A DNA stretch of 64,000 bases from an uncultured Butyrivibrio sp. (GCF_947169445.1 NZ_CAMVPU010000002.1:1-64000), one strand, 5' to 3'; shown: positions 1-8,630, numbered from the stretch's first letter. Notes: a model not told the origin generated them from the sequence alone. Program-made: numbers and translations.

Positions 1-54
1 GTAGAACACCAGCCTTCCAAGCTGGATACGTGGGTTCGATTCCCATCACCCGCT
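1..54 (+). tRNA. tRNA-Gly (anticodon TCC), 5' part cut by the window edge
   Basis: The anticodon loop CTTCCAA (about 14-20) gives anticodon TCC. The T arm carries GGTTCGATTCC, and the 3' acceptor strand CACCCGC plus discriminator T ends at 54. The first part, with the acceptor 5' strand and D arm, lies outside the window. CCA is not encoded. An intrinsic terminator follows immediately. Confidence 0.93.
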
Positions 55-63
55 TCTTTTTTT

Positions 64-92
64 ACACTGGTTATAGCCAGTGCATTTTTTTA
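64..92 (+). terminator. Intrinsic terminator after tRNA-Gly
   Basis: A CACTGG/CCAGTG stem (65-70 with 77-82) and 6-nt loop are followed by a T-rich tract. It sits about 10 nt after the tRNA 3' end and separates the tRNA from the metal-transport operon. Confidence 0.8.
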
Positions 93-102
93 CAGCTTTT
101 CT

Positions 103-123
103 AAATGCAAATGATTTGCATTT
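103..123. promoter_or_regulatory. Fur/Zur-family operator (10-1-10 palindrome)
   Basis: AAATGCAAAT at 103-112 and ATTTGCATTT at 114-123 are perfect inverted repeats around a single G. A further ATTTGCATTTA half-site overlaps to 130. The 10-1-10 layout is the one known for Fur-family boxes such as Zur. The site lies 34 bp before the permease start, in an operon that itself encodes a Fur-family protein, so autoregulation is a natural inference. Which metal is sensed is not shown. Confidence 0.75.
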
Positions 124-156
124 GCATTTAACATCACATTCACAAAGGAGCACAAA

Positions 157-1053
157 ATGGAACTAATTTTAGATGTAGTAATTGATGCAGTAATTGATTC
201 CCTTAAGATACTGCCATTTTTATTCATTACTTACCTTATTATGGAGTATCTTGAGCACAAGACTCAGGATGTAACCTCCAAGATTGTAGAGAGAACAGAA
301 TACTTCGGACCATTATGGGGCGGCCTTATCGGTGTATTTCCCCAGTGCGGTTTTTCCGCAGCAGCATCCAATCTATATGCAGGACGTGTTATCACCCTTG
401 GTACACTTATTGCCATCTATCTTTCAACTTCAGATGAAATGGTTCCTCTTTTTATCTCGGAGCAGGTTCCGCTTCCAATCCTGATAAAGATCCTGGCGAT
501 CAAGGCACTTATCGGCATACTTATTGGCTTTATCATCGACTTTGTAGTTCATGCCTACCACAAGGCACACAACAAATCTGCCAATGATCCTGTGAGAATA
601 GATGCCCTCTGTGAAAAAGAGCATTGTCACTGCGATGAGGAAGAAGAAAGTGGTCTTTTAGGCATTATAAAGTCAGCACTGGTCCACACTATACACATTT
701 TCATATTTGTACTTGTGTTGTCACTGGCTCTTAATCTCATCATTGAACTTATAGGTGAGAATACCCTGGCGCAGCTTCTTAAGACCAGCCCTGTTATAAG
801 CCACATTTTGGCTGGAATCGTAGGACTTATCCCTAACTGCGCAGCCTCAGTCATCATCACAGAGCTTTACCTTGATCAGATGATAACTCTTGGAACAATG
901 ATGTCCGGTCTTTTAGTAAGCGCCGGAATAGGACTCTTAGTTCTGTTTAGGGTTAATGATGATAAAAAAGAGAACATCAACATTGCTATTCTTCTTTTCG
1001 CCATCGGTACAATAGTAGGTCTTTTGATTGATGCGATAGGTATCACTATTTAA
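157..1053 (+). CDS. Putative heavy-metal permease (ArsP_2 / 'putative manganese transporter' family)
   Basis: A 298-residue polytopic membrane protein with two similar halves. Each carries a Pro-x-Cys motif (FPQCGFSAAA at 61-70 and IPNCAASVII in the second half), as in the ArsP_2 family of predicted metal exporters. The hydrophilic loop between halves is rich in possible metal ligands: His133, His136, His139, then Cys152, His156, Cys157, His158, Cys159 and a run of Glu. An AAAGGAG ribosome site precedes the ATG. It starts an operon with the downstream Fur-family regulator, and a Fur-type palindrome sits in its promoter region. The family role is predicted rather than proven; metal and direction of transport cannot be read from sequence. 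Confidence 0.75.
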   Translation: MELILDVVIDAVIDSLKILPFLFITYLIMEYLEHKTQDVTSKIVERTEYFGPLWGGLIGVFPQCGFSAAASNLYAGRVITLGTLIAIYLSTSDEMVPLFISEQVPLPILIKILAIKALIGILIGFIIDFVVHAYHKAHNKSANDPVRIDALCEKEHCHCDEEEESGLLGIIKSALVHTIHIFIFVLVLSLALNLIIELIGENTLAQLLKTSPVISHILAGIVGLIPNCAASVIITELYLDQMITLGTMMSGLLVSAGIGLLVLFRVNDDKKENINIAILLFAIGTIVGLLIDAIGITI

Positions 1054-1069
1054 TCCACAAGGAGAAGTC

Positions 1070-1519
1070 ATGAGTTGTAAAATACATCCTGAATCCTACG
1101 ATGAAGTAATAGAGCGCAACTGGCCTGAAGGAGTTAAAAAGACCAAGCAGCGTGTAGATATTTTTAAAATACTATATTCATCTCACGAACCAATTTCTGC
1201 CGCAGAGATTTATTCAAGACTTAATCAGGAACATTCTTCTGAAATGTATGCTTTTTCTACCATTTACAGAAACCTCATTGCCTTTGAAAAATCCGGCATA
1301 GTTGAAAAAACCGTTTTATCAACCGAAGAAACCGCCATGTACGAACTAAAAAGCGGCAAGCACAAACACTATGTTGTCTGTCTTAAGTGCCATAGAAAGA
1401 TGCCACTTCCAACCTGTCCTTTAAACGAAATAAGCCGCGAAATTGAACAGTCTATCCCCGGCTTTGAAATAACAGGTCATAATCTTGAAGTATATGGCTA
1501 CTGCAGTGATTGCAGATAA
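1070..1519 (+). CDS. Fur-family metal-dependent repressor (Zur/Fur type)
   Basis: A 149-residue Fur-family protein. The N-terminal winged helix includes the recognition segment AFSTIYRNLI (62-71). The C-terminal dimerisation domain has HKHYVVCLKC (98-107) and a terminal CSDC (145-148), which together form the usual structural Cys4 zinc site. His98/His100, Cys116 and His137 are possible sensory-site ligands. The PLPTCPL segment near 112-118 resembles Zur/Fur proteins of clostridia. It begins 17 bp after the permease with an AAGGAGA site, so the two are co-transcribed. It probably binds the palindrome at 103-123 and represses its own operon when metal is replete. Zur, Fur and PerR cannot be separated with certainty here. 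Confidence 0.85.
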   Translation: MSCKIHPESYDEVIERNWPEGVKKTKQRVDIFKILYSSHEPISAAEIYSRLNQEHSSEMYAFSTIYRNLIAFEKSGIVEKTVLSTEETAMYELKSGKHKHYVVCLKCHRKMPLPTCPLNEISREIEQSIPGFEITGHNLEVYGYCSDCR

Positions 1520-1533
1520 AAAATATTAGTATG

Positions 1534-1581
1534 AAAAAAGGGTCGACACCATCATTTTCTTAGATAGTGTCGACCTTTTTT
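1534..1581. terminator. Bidirectional intrinsic terminator
   Basis: GGTCGACAC (1541-1549) pairs with GTGTCGACC (1567-1575). An A run precedes and a T run follows, so it can end the Fur operon on + and the lipoprotein gene on -. Confidence 0.88.
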
Positions 1582-1663
1582 ATTCATGTACTGACTAAAG
1601 CAATTGATTATTAACTAGTAAAATTAAACTGATAAAAAATCTAATTGAATTAGTATATATAAA

Positions 1664-1987
1664 TTAGTTGTTTGCTGCTTCTGTTGTAGCTTCTGTTGCA
1701 GCCTCAGCTGCCTCTTCTACAGATGCTTCCTCAGCTGATGCATCCTCAGTAGCCTCTACAGCTTCCTCAGATGTAGCCTCAGTAGCTTCCTCTACAGAAA
1801 CTTCCTCTGTTGCAGCCTCAACTGCCTCTTCTACAACTTCTTCTGTTGCAGCCTCTACAGACTCCTCAACAGTAGCCTCTACAGCTGTCTCCTCAACTGA
1901 TGTCTCAGCAGCTGCCTCGCCACAACCTGCAAGAACTGCTACAGAAAGTGTTAATGCTGAAAGTAATGTTACGATATTCTTTTTCAT
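1664..1987 (-). CDS. Small low-complexity acidic lipoprotein
   Basis: The start at 1987 is chosen because a GAGGAG site precedes this ATG and it gives a clean lipoprotein signal (MKKNIVTLLSALTLSVAVLA) with Cys22 as lipidation site; a longer frame to 2023 would precede the signal. After the cysteine the whole mature chain of about 85 residues is built from Glu, Ala, Val, Thr and Ser in loose repeats such as VEAATEE and EEAVEAT. No domain is visible. It is probably an extended, highly acidic, surface-anchored chain, but the function is unknown. The repeats are also clear in the DNA, so length may vary between strains. Confidence 0.75.
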   Translation of the reverse strand: MKKNIVTLLSALTLSVAVLAGCGEAAAETSVEETAVEATVEESVEAATEEVVEEAVEAATEEVSVEEATEATSEEAVEATEDASAEEASVEEAAEAATEATTEAANN

Positions 1988-2149
1988 AATATATAATCTC
2001 CTCTTTTCACCTATACTTTGCAATTTTATTGCAAGCCAATTGCTTCAGTACGAAATAAGATTATATACTTCAAAAAATAGAATGTCATGAATTAACTTAT
2101 GCATATTATATCAAAAATCTGTGAAAGTTTTATGCACTTTTAACAAAAA

Positions 2150-2842
2150 TCATTCAGAAAAATAGCCTCCGGTACTGACACTGGCAATTGATGACTCATT
2201 ATCATATTCAAATGTAAGAGATGCCCCATCTGTAAGTTCTCTTAAATCTCCAAGGGGAATTGTGTACTCTGTGTCAGTAGTACTCTTAACGACAAACACC
2301 CAATCCGTACTGTCAGCGTTTACTTCCATTACTATTCCCATCAGTGTATATCCGTTGGATAAGATTTCGCCATTTACCAGGTAATTTTCAGAATATGTAT
2401 CAGTGTTCATGTCATATAGCTTGATGCTACTTAAATCAAAACCCATCTTATTAATTATGTAGGTATTGATCTTAAGGTGCCTTGCCTCTTCCTGTTTTAC
2501 TGACGCCTCCTCCGAATATGTTCCGTCGAGCTTACTCTGAACTTCCTCATACTGTCCAACAAGTTCAGTCATTTTAGTGATCTCTTCATCAATCTTCTTA
2601 CTACTGACTTCAGAAAAATCAGTATCTGCAAACTCGGCAACCTGTACCCCCAATGAATCAAGTTCCGGCCTAAGTGACGTATCCGCTATATCAAGGTAAG
2701 TCTCTTCTGCTTTGGATCTGACTTCTACCAGCTGATCTCTTACCCCTTGCGCCTGGCTTATTTTTTCAGCAGATGGCTTGCACCCCATTAAAAGAACCGC
2801 CATAAGCATTGATGTTATAAGGACTATTTTCTTTTGTCTCAT
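2150..2842 (-). CDS. Lipoprotein of unknown function, helical N-terminal region
   Basis: The ATG at 2842 is chosen over an upstream frame because an AAGGAG site precedes it and the lipoprotein signal starts there (MRQKKIVLITSMLMAVLLMGC, lipidated Cys21). The mature protein starts with about 90 residues of charged, probably helical or coiled-coil sequence rich in Glu and Lys. A mixed region follows with repeated aromatic residues, possibly a beta domain (for example NTDTYSENYLVNGEILSNGY). It starts 38 bp after the DUF3810 gene on the same strand and is probably co-transcribed. I do not recognise the family. Confidence 0.7.
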   Translation of the reverse strand: MRQKKIVLITSMLMAVLLMGCKPSAEKISQAQGVRDQLVEVRSKAEETYLDIADTSLRPELDSLGVQVAEFADTDFSEVSSKKIDEEITKMTELVGQYEEVQSKLDGTYSEEASVKQEEARHLKINTYIINKMGFDLSSIKLYDMNTDTYSENYLVNGEILSNGYTLMGIVMEVNADSTDWVFVVKSTTDTEYTIPLGDLRELTDGASLTFEYDNESSIASVSTGGYFSE

Positions 2843-2880
2843 TTTATATCTCCTTTTCCAGATAGTCCTATTATAATCAT

Positions 2881-4056
2881 TTAGCGCACATCTACCAATA
2901 TGCAATTCTCATAATAATATTCCATGATAAGTCCTACTACATGCGAATAACTGACTTTTCCAGAGGAAACACCATTGACCTTAAGATTGGTATCGATAAA
3001 GACATCTGCTGCCTTCTTAACTGTTTCCGTCTTGAAAACCGCCTTTTCTTCTACTTCTTCCCAGCCTTCCTGTGACAAAAACTGATTGTCATATTTTACC
3101 CTTTCGGATATTTTCACATGAGAATTGTATTCTTCTTTACTTACAGCTCTGTAAAAATCGTTGTTAATGTAGTTGAGGACGCCAAGATACCCACTATACT
3201 GAAAAACTATATCATCAGAATTAATGCAGGCCAGAAAGCCAAAGAAATTTGCCTCATCCTCAAAAATATATCCGTGGGTATGGGCCAGTTCATGGCACAT
3301 GGTAAAGGGCTTGTGAGTAAGATTCATAGTATCATTGTAATTGGCCTCCATGGAAAAAGGAAAGTAATACCCCTGCATGTACTGCTGGCACATGAAATCC
3401 GAGAAAAAAAGTGCTTTAGGTGTCACATAGTATCCTCCAAGCCTTGGAAATTCGCCTGAAATCTTTTTCATGGATTTGATAGCCGTTTCCTTCATATTTC
3501 CTTCGTATAAAACGTTGCCGTTTTCATCGTGTGGAACCTTTGTGGAAAGATCATTACACTTTCTCACCACATAATCTCTAAGTAATGTAAGCTCCTGAAG
3601 ATTATACTCTTTAGCACTGGCACTCTGGGCTATTTCTAATTTAGAAGTATGGTAGAGGCCAAAACAGTTAAGGGACATGATCACAACTGTGACCGTCAAA
3701 AGAACAGGTGTAACCCTGTAAAGGGAATCGGAAATCCAGGAAAAGATCCTGTCCAGAGAATAATATCTTTTTCCCAAAGAGCTGCTAAAACGTCCATAGG
3801 CCATAAACATGGAATGAAACAGCACAAATACAATGGCGAAAATTATGTACGCCACAATAAACACCAGCATAACTTCACCAACAGAAAATCCCACAAGGCT
3901 GGTCAGTCTGCCATATAAACCTGAAATCACAGGAAAAATATTAGTGACATAAAAATCCGAAAAATCAGAGCTCACCCAGGAAAGAATATTAAAGACTGCG
4001 CACAAGCCAAGAATAACGCCAATAGTGCGCCAAAAAGCCCCACCCCGTTTCTTCAT
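2881..4056 (-). CDS. DUF3810 family membrane protein with HExxH metalloprotease motif
   Basis: A 391-residue protein with membrane segments near 8-30, 60-82 and 116-134 and a long extracytoplasmic region. Within that region FTMCHELAHTHG (251-262) contains HExxH (His255, Glu256, His259), followed by FEDEANFFGFLACI, which could supply the third zinc ligand (Glu266 or Glu268). This matches DUF3810, a family that looks like a membrane-tethered zinc peptidase but has no established substrate to my knowledge. It is the first gene of a two-gene unit with the downstream lipoprotein. Catalytic activity is inferred from the motif only. Confidence 0.82.
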   Translation of the reverse strand: MKKRGGAFWRTIGVILGLCAVFNILSWVSSDFSDFYVTNIFPVISGLYGRLTSLVGFSVGEVMLVFIVAYIIFAIVFVLFHSMFMAYGRFSSSLGKRYYSLDRIFSWISDSLYRVTPVLLTVTVVIMSLNCFGLYHTSKLEIAQSASAKEYNLQELTLLRDYVVRKCNDLSTKVPHDENGNVLYEGNMKETAIKSMKKISGEFPRLGGYYVTPKALFFSDFMCQQYMQGYYFPFSMEANYNDTMNLTHKPFTMCHELAHTHGYIFEDEANFFGFLACINSDDIVFQYSGYLGVLNYINNDFYRAVSKEEYNSHVKISERVKYDNQFLSQEGWEEVEEKAVFKTETVKKAADVFIDTNLKVNGVSSGKVSYSHVVGLIMEYYYENCILVDVR

Positions 4057-4235
4057 CTTTTCCTCTCCTCCATTGTACTAAGATATGGATATTCTACTAT
4101 CCAAATATGTACTGGAAATGTCTAAAAAGGTGAAAAAATGTTCATAATTTATACATAAGTTTATGCATATGATACAATTATTTAACAACTATAATTTTTT
4201 TGATTTTATTTTTTCAATAAGAATGGAAGGTAATT

Positions 4236-4907
4236 ATGAGATTACTTGTAGCAGATGACGAAACTGAACTTGTAAATGCGCTTGTTGCAATATTAAAGCA
4301 CAGCAATTATTCCGTAGATGCAGTATACAACGGCACCGATGCACTTGACTATGCTCTTACCGGAGACTACGACGGCATTATTCTGGATATTATGATGCCA
4401 GGACTTGACGGTACAGAAGTACTAAAAAAACTGAGAGATAAGGGAATCTCAACTCCAGTTCTTTTCCTGACTGCCAAAACCGAGGTTGATGACAGAATAA
4501 AGGGGCTTGATCTCGGCGCAGACGATTATATTCCAAAGCCCTTCGACATGGGTGAACTCCTTGCAAGAGTCCGTGCAATGCTCAGAAGAAAGTCCAACTT
4601 TTCACAGCCTAACCTTTGCTGCGGAAATCTGACCCTTGACCGCTCAGGTTATGATCTTTCAACCCCGGGTCACGATAAAATACGTCTTTCAGGAAAAGAG
4701 TTCCAGATGCTTGAGATGTTGATGACTTCCCCTGGAAGAATTATCTCTGTAGACAATTTCATGGACCGTATTTGGTCTGACGGCGAAGCTGACGTCAATG
4801 TTGTATGGGTTTATATTTCAAACCTTCGTAAAAAGCTTGTCTCCCTTGAAGCCACCTGCGAGATCAAGGCTTCAAGAGGCCTTGGATATTCAATTAATGA
4901 GCTATAA
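4236..4907 (+). CDS. OmpR-family response regulator
   Basis: A 223-residue two-domain regulator. The receiver domain has the acidic pair Asp7/Asp8, phosphoacceptor Asp51 (IILDIMMPG), Thr79 and Lys101 (KPF). The C-terminal winged helix, about 128-223, ends in the typical YISNLRKKL...SRGLGYSI pattern. It lies 68 bp before its histidine kinase; the gap contains a 36-bp hairpin repeat. The stimulus is unknown. Confidence 0.95.
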   Translation: MRLLVADDETELVNALVAILKHSNYSVDAVYNGTDALDYALTGDYDGIILDIMMPGLDGTEVLKKLRDKGISTPVLFLTAKTEVDDRIKGLDLGADDYIPKPFDMGELLARVRAMLRRKSNFSQPNLCCGNLTLDRSGYDLSTPGHDKIRLSGKEFQMLEMLMTSPGRIISVDNFMDRIWSDGEADVNVVWVYISNLRKKLVSLEATCEIKASRGLGYSINEL

Positions 4908-4911
4908 TCTT

Positions 4912-4947
4912 GTTACTGTTCACTCGCTTGCAGCTCCCTCCAGTAAC
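4912..4947 (+). repeat. 36-bp dispersed hairpin repeat, copy 1
   Basis: GTTACTG (4912-4918) and CAGTAAC (4941-4947) bracket a GC-richer core. The reverse complement matches 25456-25491 in 35 of 36 positions. It starts 4 bp after the response-regulator stop, between two co-directional genes, where it could change transcript stability or kinase expression. Confidence 0.8.
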
Positions 4948-4975
4948 CAATTCTTCTTATTAAACGAGGTAAGAT

Positions 4976-6322
4976 ATGGTAAAAAAGCTCAGAAAAAAAT
5001 TTGTCATTACCGCCATGCTTTCGCTATTAGTTATTTTGGTGGTAATGATTGGAATCATCAATGTGGTAAACATTCACAGCATGTATCAGGATGCTGATAA
5101 TCTGCTTAGTATCCTGACTACCAATGATGGATTCTTTCCCGGAATGCTTCCTGAGATAAAGCTTAATGATGAAAATGGTCAATTTGGTTCTTTTCCCGAT
5201 AACCCCAAACGAGGCAATGATAATTTTTTCCCGGGAGATCCTTTTACCTTTGACAGACTAAACAATATCCGATCTGTCGAAATGCCCTATCAGTCCAGAT
5301 ATTTTTTTGTAAGGTTCAACTCTGAGGGGAATATCACAGAGACCGATATTTCGCATATTGCTGCTATATCAGAAGATGATGCCAACCAATATGCCCAAGC
5401 GGCCTATAGTTCCGGCAAGAAAAAAGGCATGTCACACTCTTATCGTTACAGCAAGGTAGAAAAAGACGACGGCAGCTCTCTAATAGTATTTGTCGATCTT
5501 AGTGCTTCTATCGTAAGTGCTTATAAACTTCTTGGACAGTCACTTTTGATAGGCGCCTTTGCCCTGATAGCAATGTTCATTCTGGTCTTTATTTTTTCAA
5601 GTCAGGCCGTTGCTCCTGTTGTTGAGTCACTTGAAAAGCAAAAGCGCTTCATCACTGATGCCGGTCACGAGCTCAAGACTCCTCTTGCTGTAATATCTGC
5701 CAACATCGATGTTCTTGAACTTGAATCAGGAAAAAACGAATGGACAGGCAGTATACGCAATCAGATTAAACGAATGAACAGTCTGGTAAAAAATCTTCTT
5801 ACCTTATCCAGAATGGATGAAGAAAGAATGCATGTTGTTTTTTCAGATTTTGACTTAAGCGCCACCATCAGAGAAACTGCTATGTCATTTCAGGCAGTGG
5901 CCGAGTCCAAAAATAAGAAGTATCAGCTTGATATAGAGGATGGAATTCATATCACCGGCGACAAGAACTCCATAAATCAGCTGGCCTCGCTTCTTTTGGA
6001 TAATGCCCTTAAATACTCATCTGAGAACGGCAGCATCCACCTGATCTTGTCAAAAGATAAGAATATTCTGTTTGAAGTTTCAAATACCTGTGACTGCATT
6101 CCTGATGGCAATCTGGACAGGCTCTTTGACAGATTCTACAGAGCGGATTCTTCACGAAGCCGCGATACTGGAGGCTATGGTATCGGTCTTTCTGTGGCAC
6201 GGGCAATTGCTATCTCCCATGGCGGTAACATTGAAGCCGTTCGGGATGGGGATCATATTATAAGATTTATAGTAAAGCTCCCCAAGCAGCTTCCTAAAAG
6301 CAAGATGCAAACTGCCAAGTAA
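4976..6322 (+). CDS. Sensor histidine kinase
   Basis: A 448-residue membrane kinase. A membrane segment at about 10-32 is followed by an extracellular sensor region at about 33-185, which contains a Pro/Phe/Asn/Asp-rich stretch near 52-92, and a second membrane segment at 187-208. The H-box RFITDAGHELKTPLAVI carries phosphorylatable His231. The N-box (LLLDNALKYSS) has Asn343, and the G-box DTGGYGIGLSV is near 398-408. No HAMP domain is obvious; the H-box follows the second membrane segment closely. It pairs with the upstream OmpR regulator. The Phe/Pro-rich sensor gives no ligand clue. Confidence 0.94.
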   Translation: MVKKLRKKFVITAMLSLLVILVVMIGIINVVNIHSMYQDADNLLSILTTNDGFFPGMLPEIKLNDENGQFGSFPDNPKRGNDNFFPGDPFTFDRLNNIRSVEMPYQSRYFFVRFNSEGNITETDISHIAAISEDDANQYAQAAYSSGKKKGMSHSYRYSKVEKDDGSSLIVFVDLSASIVSAYKLLGQSLLIGAFALIAMFILVFIFSSQAVAPVVESLEKQKRFITDAGHELKTPLAVISANIDVLELESGKNEWTGSIRNQIKRMNSLVKNLLTLSRMDEERMHVVFSDFDLSATIRETAMSFQAVAESKNKKYQLDIEDGIHITGDKNSINQLASLLLDNALKYSSENGSIHLILSKDKNILFEVSNTCDCIPDGNLDRLFDRFYRADSSRSRDTGGYGIGLSVARAIAISHGGNIEAVRDGDHIIRFIVKLPKQLPKSKMQTAK

Positions 6323-6371
6323 TACCGAGATAATCAGATAACAATCAAAACTCCAAGCAATAGCCAAAAAC

Positions 6372-6415
6372 AAAACCGCTATCAGACAACAATTCGGATC
6401 TGATAGCGGTTTTTT
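6372..6415. terminator. Bidirectional intrinsic terminator
   Basis: AAAACCGCTATCAGA (6372-6386) is complementary to TCTGATAGCGGTTTT (6399-6413), with T runs in both directions. It separates the kinase gene from the convergent DUF4956 gene. Confidence 0.9.
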
Positions 6416-6431
6416 CATCATATTATGATTT

Positions 6432-7118
6432 TTACAGTTCCTCGCTCTTTACAGTTACAGGTCTGGAGCAGGTGATCTCAAGATTGCCATTCCTTTGTCT
6501 CATCTCGTCAATCATTCCCTTTGTTGAAGCCTTCTGTCTAAGGACAATCTTGTATGTCAGCTTATAAAGACTTCCCATTCCTGTTGTCTTAACTTCTTCA
6601 AGCTCTGCCTTGGTTGTAAATCTCTCGAATATATCATCGAAGATGCCTTCATAATCAAGGCTCTCCGGAACTGTTATCTTAAGTGTCTTTTCTTCTGTAA
6701 GTGAATCACCAAATCCACAATTTGAAAGAATAAGGTTAGCAAGTGTGATTATTACTGCGAAAGTTGCTGCAATACCAATATATCCCATTCCTGTGGCAAG
6801 TCCTACTGCCATTGCCAGGAAAATGCTTGTGATCTCTTTTCCTGTTCCAGGAGCAGATCTGAACCTTACAAGTGAAAACGCTCCTGCAACTGCTACTCCG
6901 GCTCCGATATTGCCGTTAACCAGCATAATTACTACCTGAACGATTGCCGGTAAAAGAGCAAGTGTAACAATATAGCTCTTGGAGTAATTGTTTTTAATGG
7001 TGTACATAAAGGCAATGAAAATACCGATTGCCAACGAGCAAAGTGTTGCTATCACAAACGCTGCTCCTGTAATTGAGCCGCCTGTCATAATTGAACCAAA
7101 AATTAAATCTGTTGTCAT
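6432..7118 (-). CDS. DUF4956 membrane protein
   Basis: A 228-residue protein with about four membrane segments in the first 135 residues and a conserved-looking loop, AGAFSLVRFRSAPGTGKE. A cytosolic alpha/beta C-terminal part of about 90 residues follows (TLKITVPESLDYEGIFDDIF...). This is the DUF4956 pattern. It lies 42 bp downstream of a VTC-type polyphosphate polymerase gene on the same strand, a pairing that is known to recur. A role in polyphosphate handling is therefore likely but unproven. Confidence 0.85.
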   Translation of the reverse strand: MTTDLIFGSIMTGGSITGAAFVIATLCSLAIGIFIAFMYTIKNNYSKSYIVTLALLPAIVQVVIMLVNGNIGAGVAVAGAFSLVRFRSAPGTGKEITSIFLAMAVGLATGMGYIGIAATFAVIITLANLILSNCGFGDSLTEEKTLKITVPESLDYEGIFDDIFERFTTKAELEEVKTTGMGSLYKLTYKIVLRQKASTKGMIDEMRQRNGNLEITCSRPVTVKSEEL

Positions 7119-7160
7119 AATATTATCTCCTTCTCATTTTCATTTACTTTATCAAACGCA

Positions 7161-7913
7161 TCATACTGCTTTGCGAAACAAGGCAATCTTGGAGTTTTCC
7201 TCCATAGCCTCCATATTTTTTCCATACATAAAATCCTGATATCCTTTGCCATACTTGGAAAAAGATGTCTGTCTTATATTCAGTTCATCAAGGATTCTTG
7301 CAAGTTCCATCGACATCGCCCCTGCAATTTTCAGCTCCATAAGGTGCTGTCCGGGTAAAAGGATATCTTTTCCCGTGTTACCAGCCTTAAGTGTCAGATT
7401 CTCTGTTCTCCATCTGATATTATTATCAAATGTGATCCTGAGCTCTGGATCCTCAATTCCGGCCATCGCTATTCTGTCATAGGATATTGCCATTGCCGGA
7501 CGAAGGCCTTTGTAGTACTTAACAAAATAATCAATCTCGTTTGAAATCTGCGATGTCTTCTTGGGTCTTTTGCCTTCAACCAGGTACTCCAGCGCTTCAC
7601 TGTAAGGCATCGAAATCCTTCTTTTATAAACTATACCCTTATACTTTTTCTTGATCTCGATAAAAGCATTCGTGCTATCTTCCGGTATTCCGTATGTTCT
7701 AAGCCTTAGCTTTTCCTTATATACCGGTTTCTCCAAAGACCTTTCGATAAGTTTGTAATCAGGTGTGTCAAAATATATGTTTAAGATGGATGTTTTTCCG
7801 TAGCTGTCGATAGCTGCCATGGGTTCCAGCCTCTTCATAAGCTCGTTGTATTGCACATCATCCAACAGAAATTTAGTTTCTATTCTTTCAAATACATCTT
7901 TAAAGCCTGCCAT
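7161..7913 (-). CDS. VTC-domain polyphosphate polymerase-like protein
   Basis: A 250-residue protein with the tunnel-fold VTC hallmarks: RIETKFLLDD (11-20), the basic strand EKLRLRTYG, then EIKKKYKGIVYKRR and the later acidic MELKIAG strand. Family members make or bind long anionic phosphate chains using nucleoside triphosphate. It has no membrane segment, so the adjacent DUF4956 protein may be its membrane partner. The start is the ATG before AGFKDVFER; an AGGAAAAAAG stretch precedes it. Confidence 0.85.
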   Translation of the reverse strand: MAGFKDVFERIETKFLLDDVQYNELMKRLEPMAAIDSYGKTSILNIYFDTPDYKLIERSLEKPVYKEKLRLRTYGIPEDSTNAFIEIKKKYKGIVYKRRISMPYSEALEYLVEGKRPKKTSQISNEIDYFVKYYKGLRPAMAISYDRIAMAGIEDPELRITFDNNIRWRTENLTLKAGNTGKDILLPGQHLMELKIAGAMSMELARILDELNIRQTSFSKYGKGYQDFMYGKNMEAMEENSKIALFRKAV

Positions 7914-8144
7914 CTTTTTTCCTCACTTTTATTTCAAAGCACTTCGTTTCTTGTTGATGCCATTCTAAATAGCAAACCTAAAAAATACTTAAAAACGAAA
8001 AAGTTTATTTTTTCTTTAGGATTATGTGTCACAAAATGCGACAACCATGCACCTTTTCATGATATAATATTTCATACATGATAATTCATGGTTTCCTGTT
8101 TATTGATTATTTATCAGATAAACAGAATTTTCGGAGGTGGGAAT

Positions 8145-8630
8145 ATGTACAAAAAAGGGGACAAAGTAATTATTTTAGACTACAACGGAAAGCCGCTTGT
8201 TCCTCAGGTAGTTGCAGAAATTGAAGATGTCTATGGGCAGGACAGAGTGAGGCTTCTTTTACCGGATGGTGCCTGCTGCCTTGAGTTCACAGATCAATTT
8301 GAAAAGATAGATGAAGAAACTTATGACAAATATCTTCATGCTGTTCACGAAAGGGAAAAAGAGCTTCCTGTAGATTTACAGATTGATATCAGAAAGTTTG
8401 CATCCAAACATCCAAAGCGCAGAAAAGACGAGATCATCAAACAGTTCGATATGGATAAACGCTATGTATCAGTGATCAATGCCTATATGGGCCGCGTTAT
8501 GATGTATGGAAAAGAGAATATTAATGACAGATTTCTTTTCGAATATAAGGAAGCGCTCTATGGAATAGTTGAGACCAGAACCTTCTTCCACGAGCTGGAT
8601 GATTCAATTGCTATTCCTTCCTTTGATTAA
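8145..8630 (+). CDS. Conserved-looking hypothetical protein, 161 aa
   Basis: The ATG at 8145 is preceded by a strong GGAGGTGG site; an upstream in-frame start has no ribosome site. The N-terminal 60 residues (YKKGDKVIILDYNGKPLVPQVV...) look like a small SH3-like beta barrel. The rest is helical and charged, with a KFASKHPKRRKDEIIKQF segment that could bind nucleic acid. A TATAAT box at 8063-8068 is a likely -10. No family is recognised. Its 3' end overlaps the convergent O-antigen-ligase-like gene by 27 bp. Confidence 0.75.
   Translation: MYKKGDKVIILDYNGKPLVPQVVAEIEDVYGQDRVRLLLPDGACCLEFTDQFEKIDEETYDKYLHAVHEREKELPVDLQIDIRKFASKHPKRRKDEIIKQFDMDKRYVSVINAYMGRVMMYGKENINDRFLFEYKEALYGIVETRTFFHELDDSIAIPSFD

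Noticed and set aside
1668..2090. 140-codon plus-strand frame, Ser/Ala/Val-rich
   Set aside because: It is the antisense reading of the acidic repeat lipoprotein; repeats of GCTTCC/GCCTC keep the opposite frame open. No ribosome site or homology.
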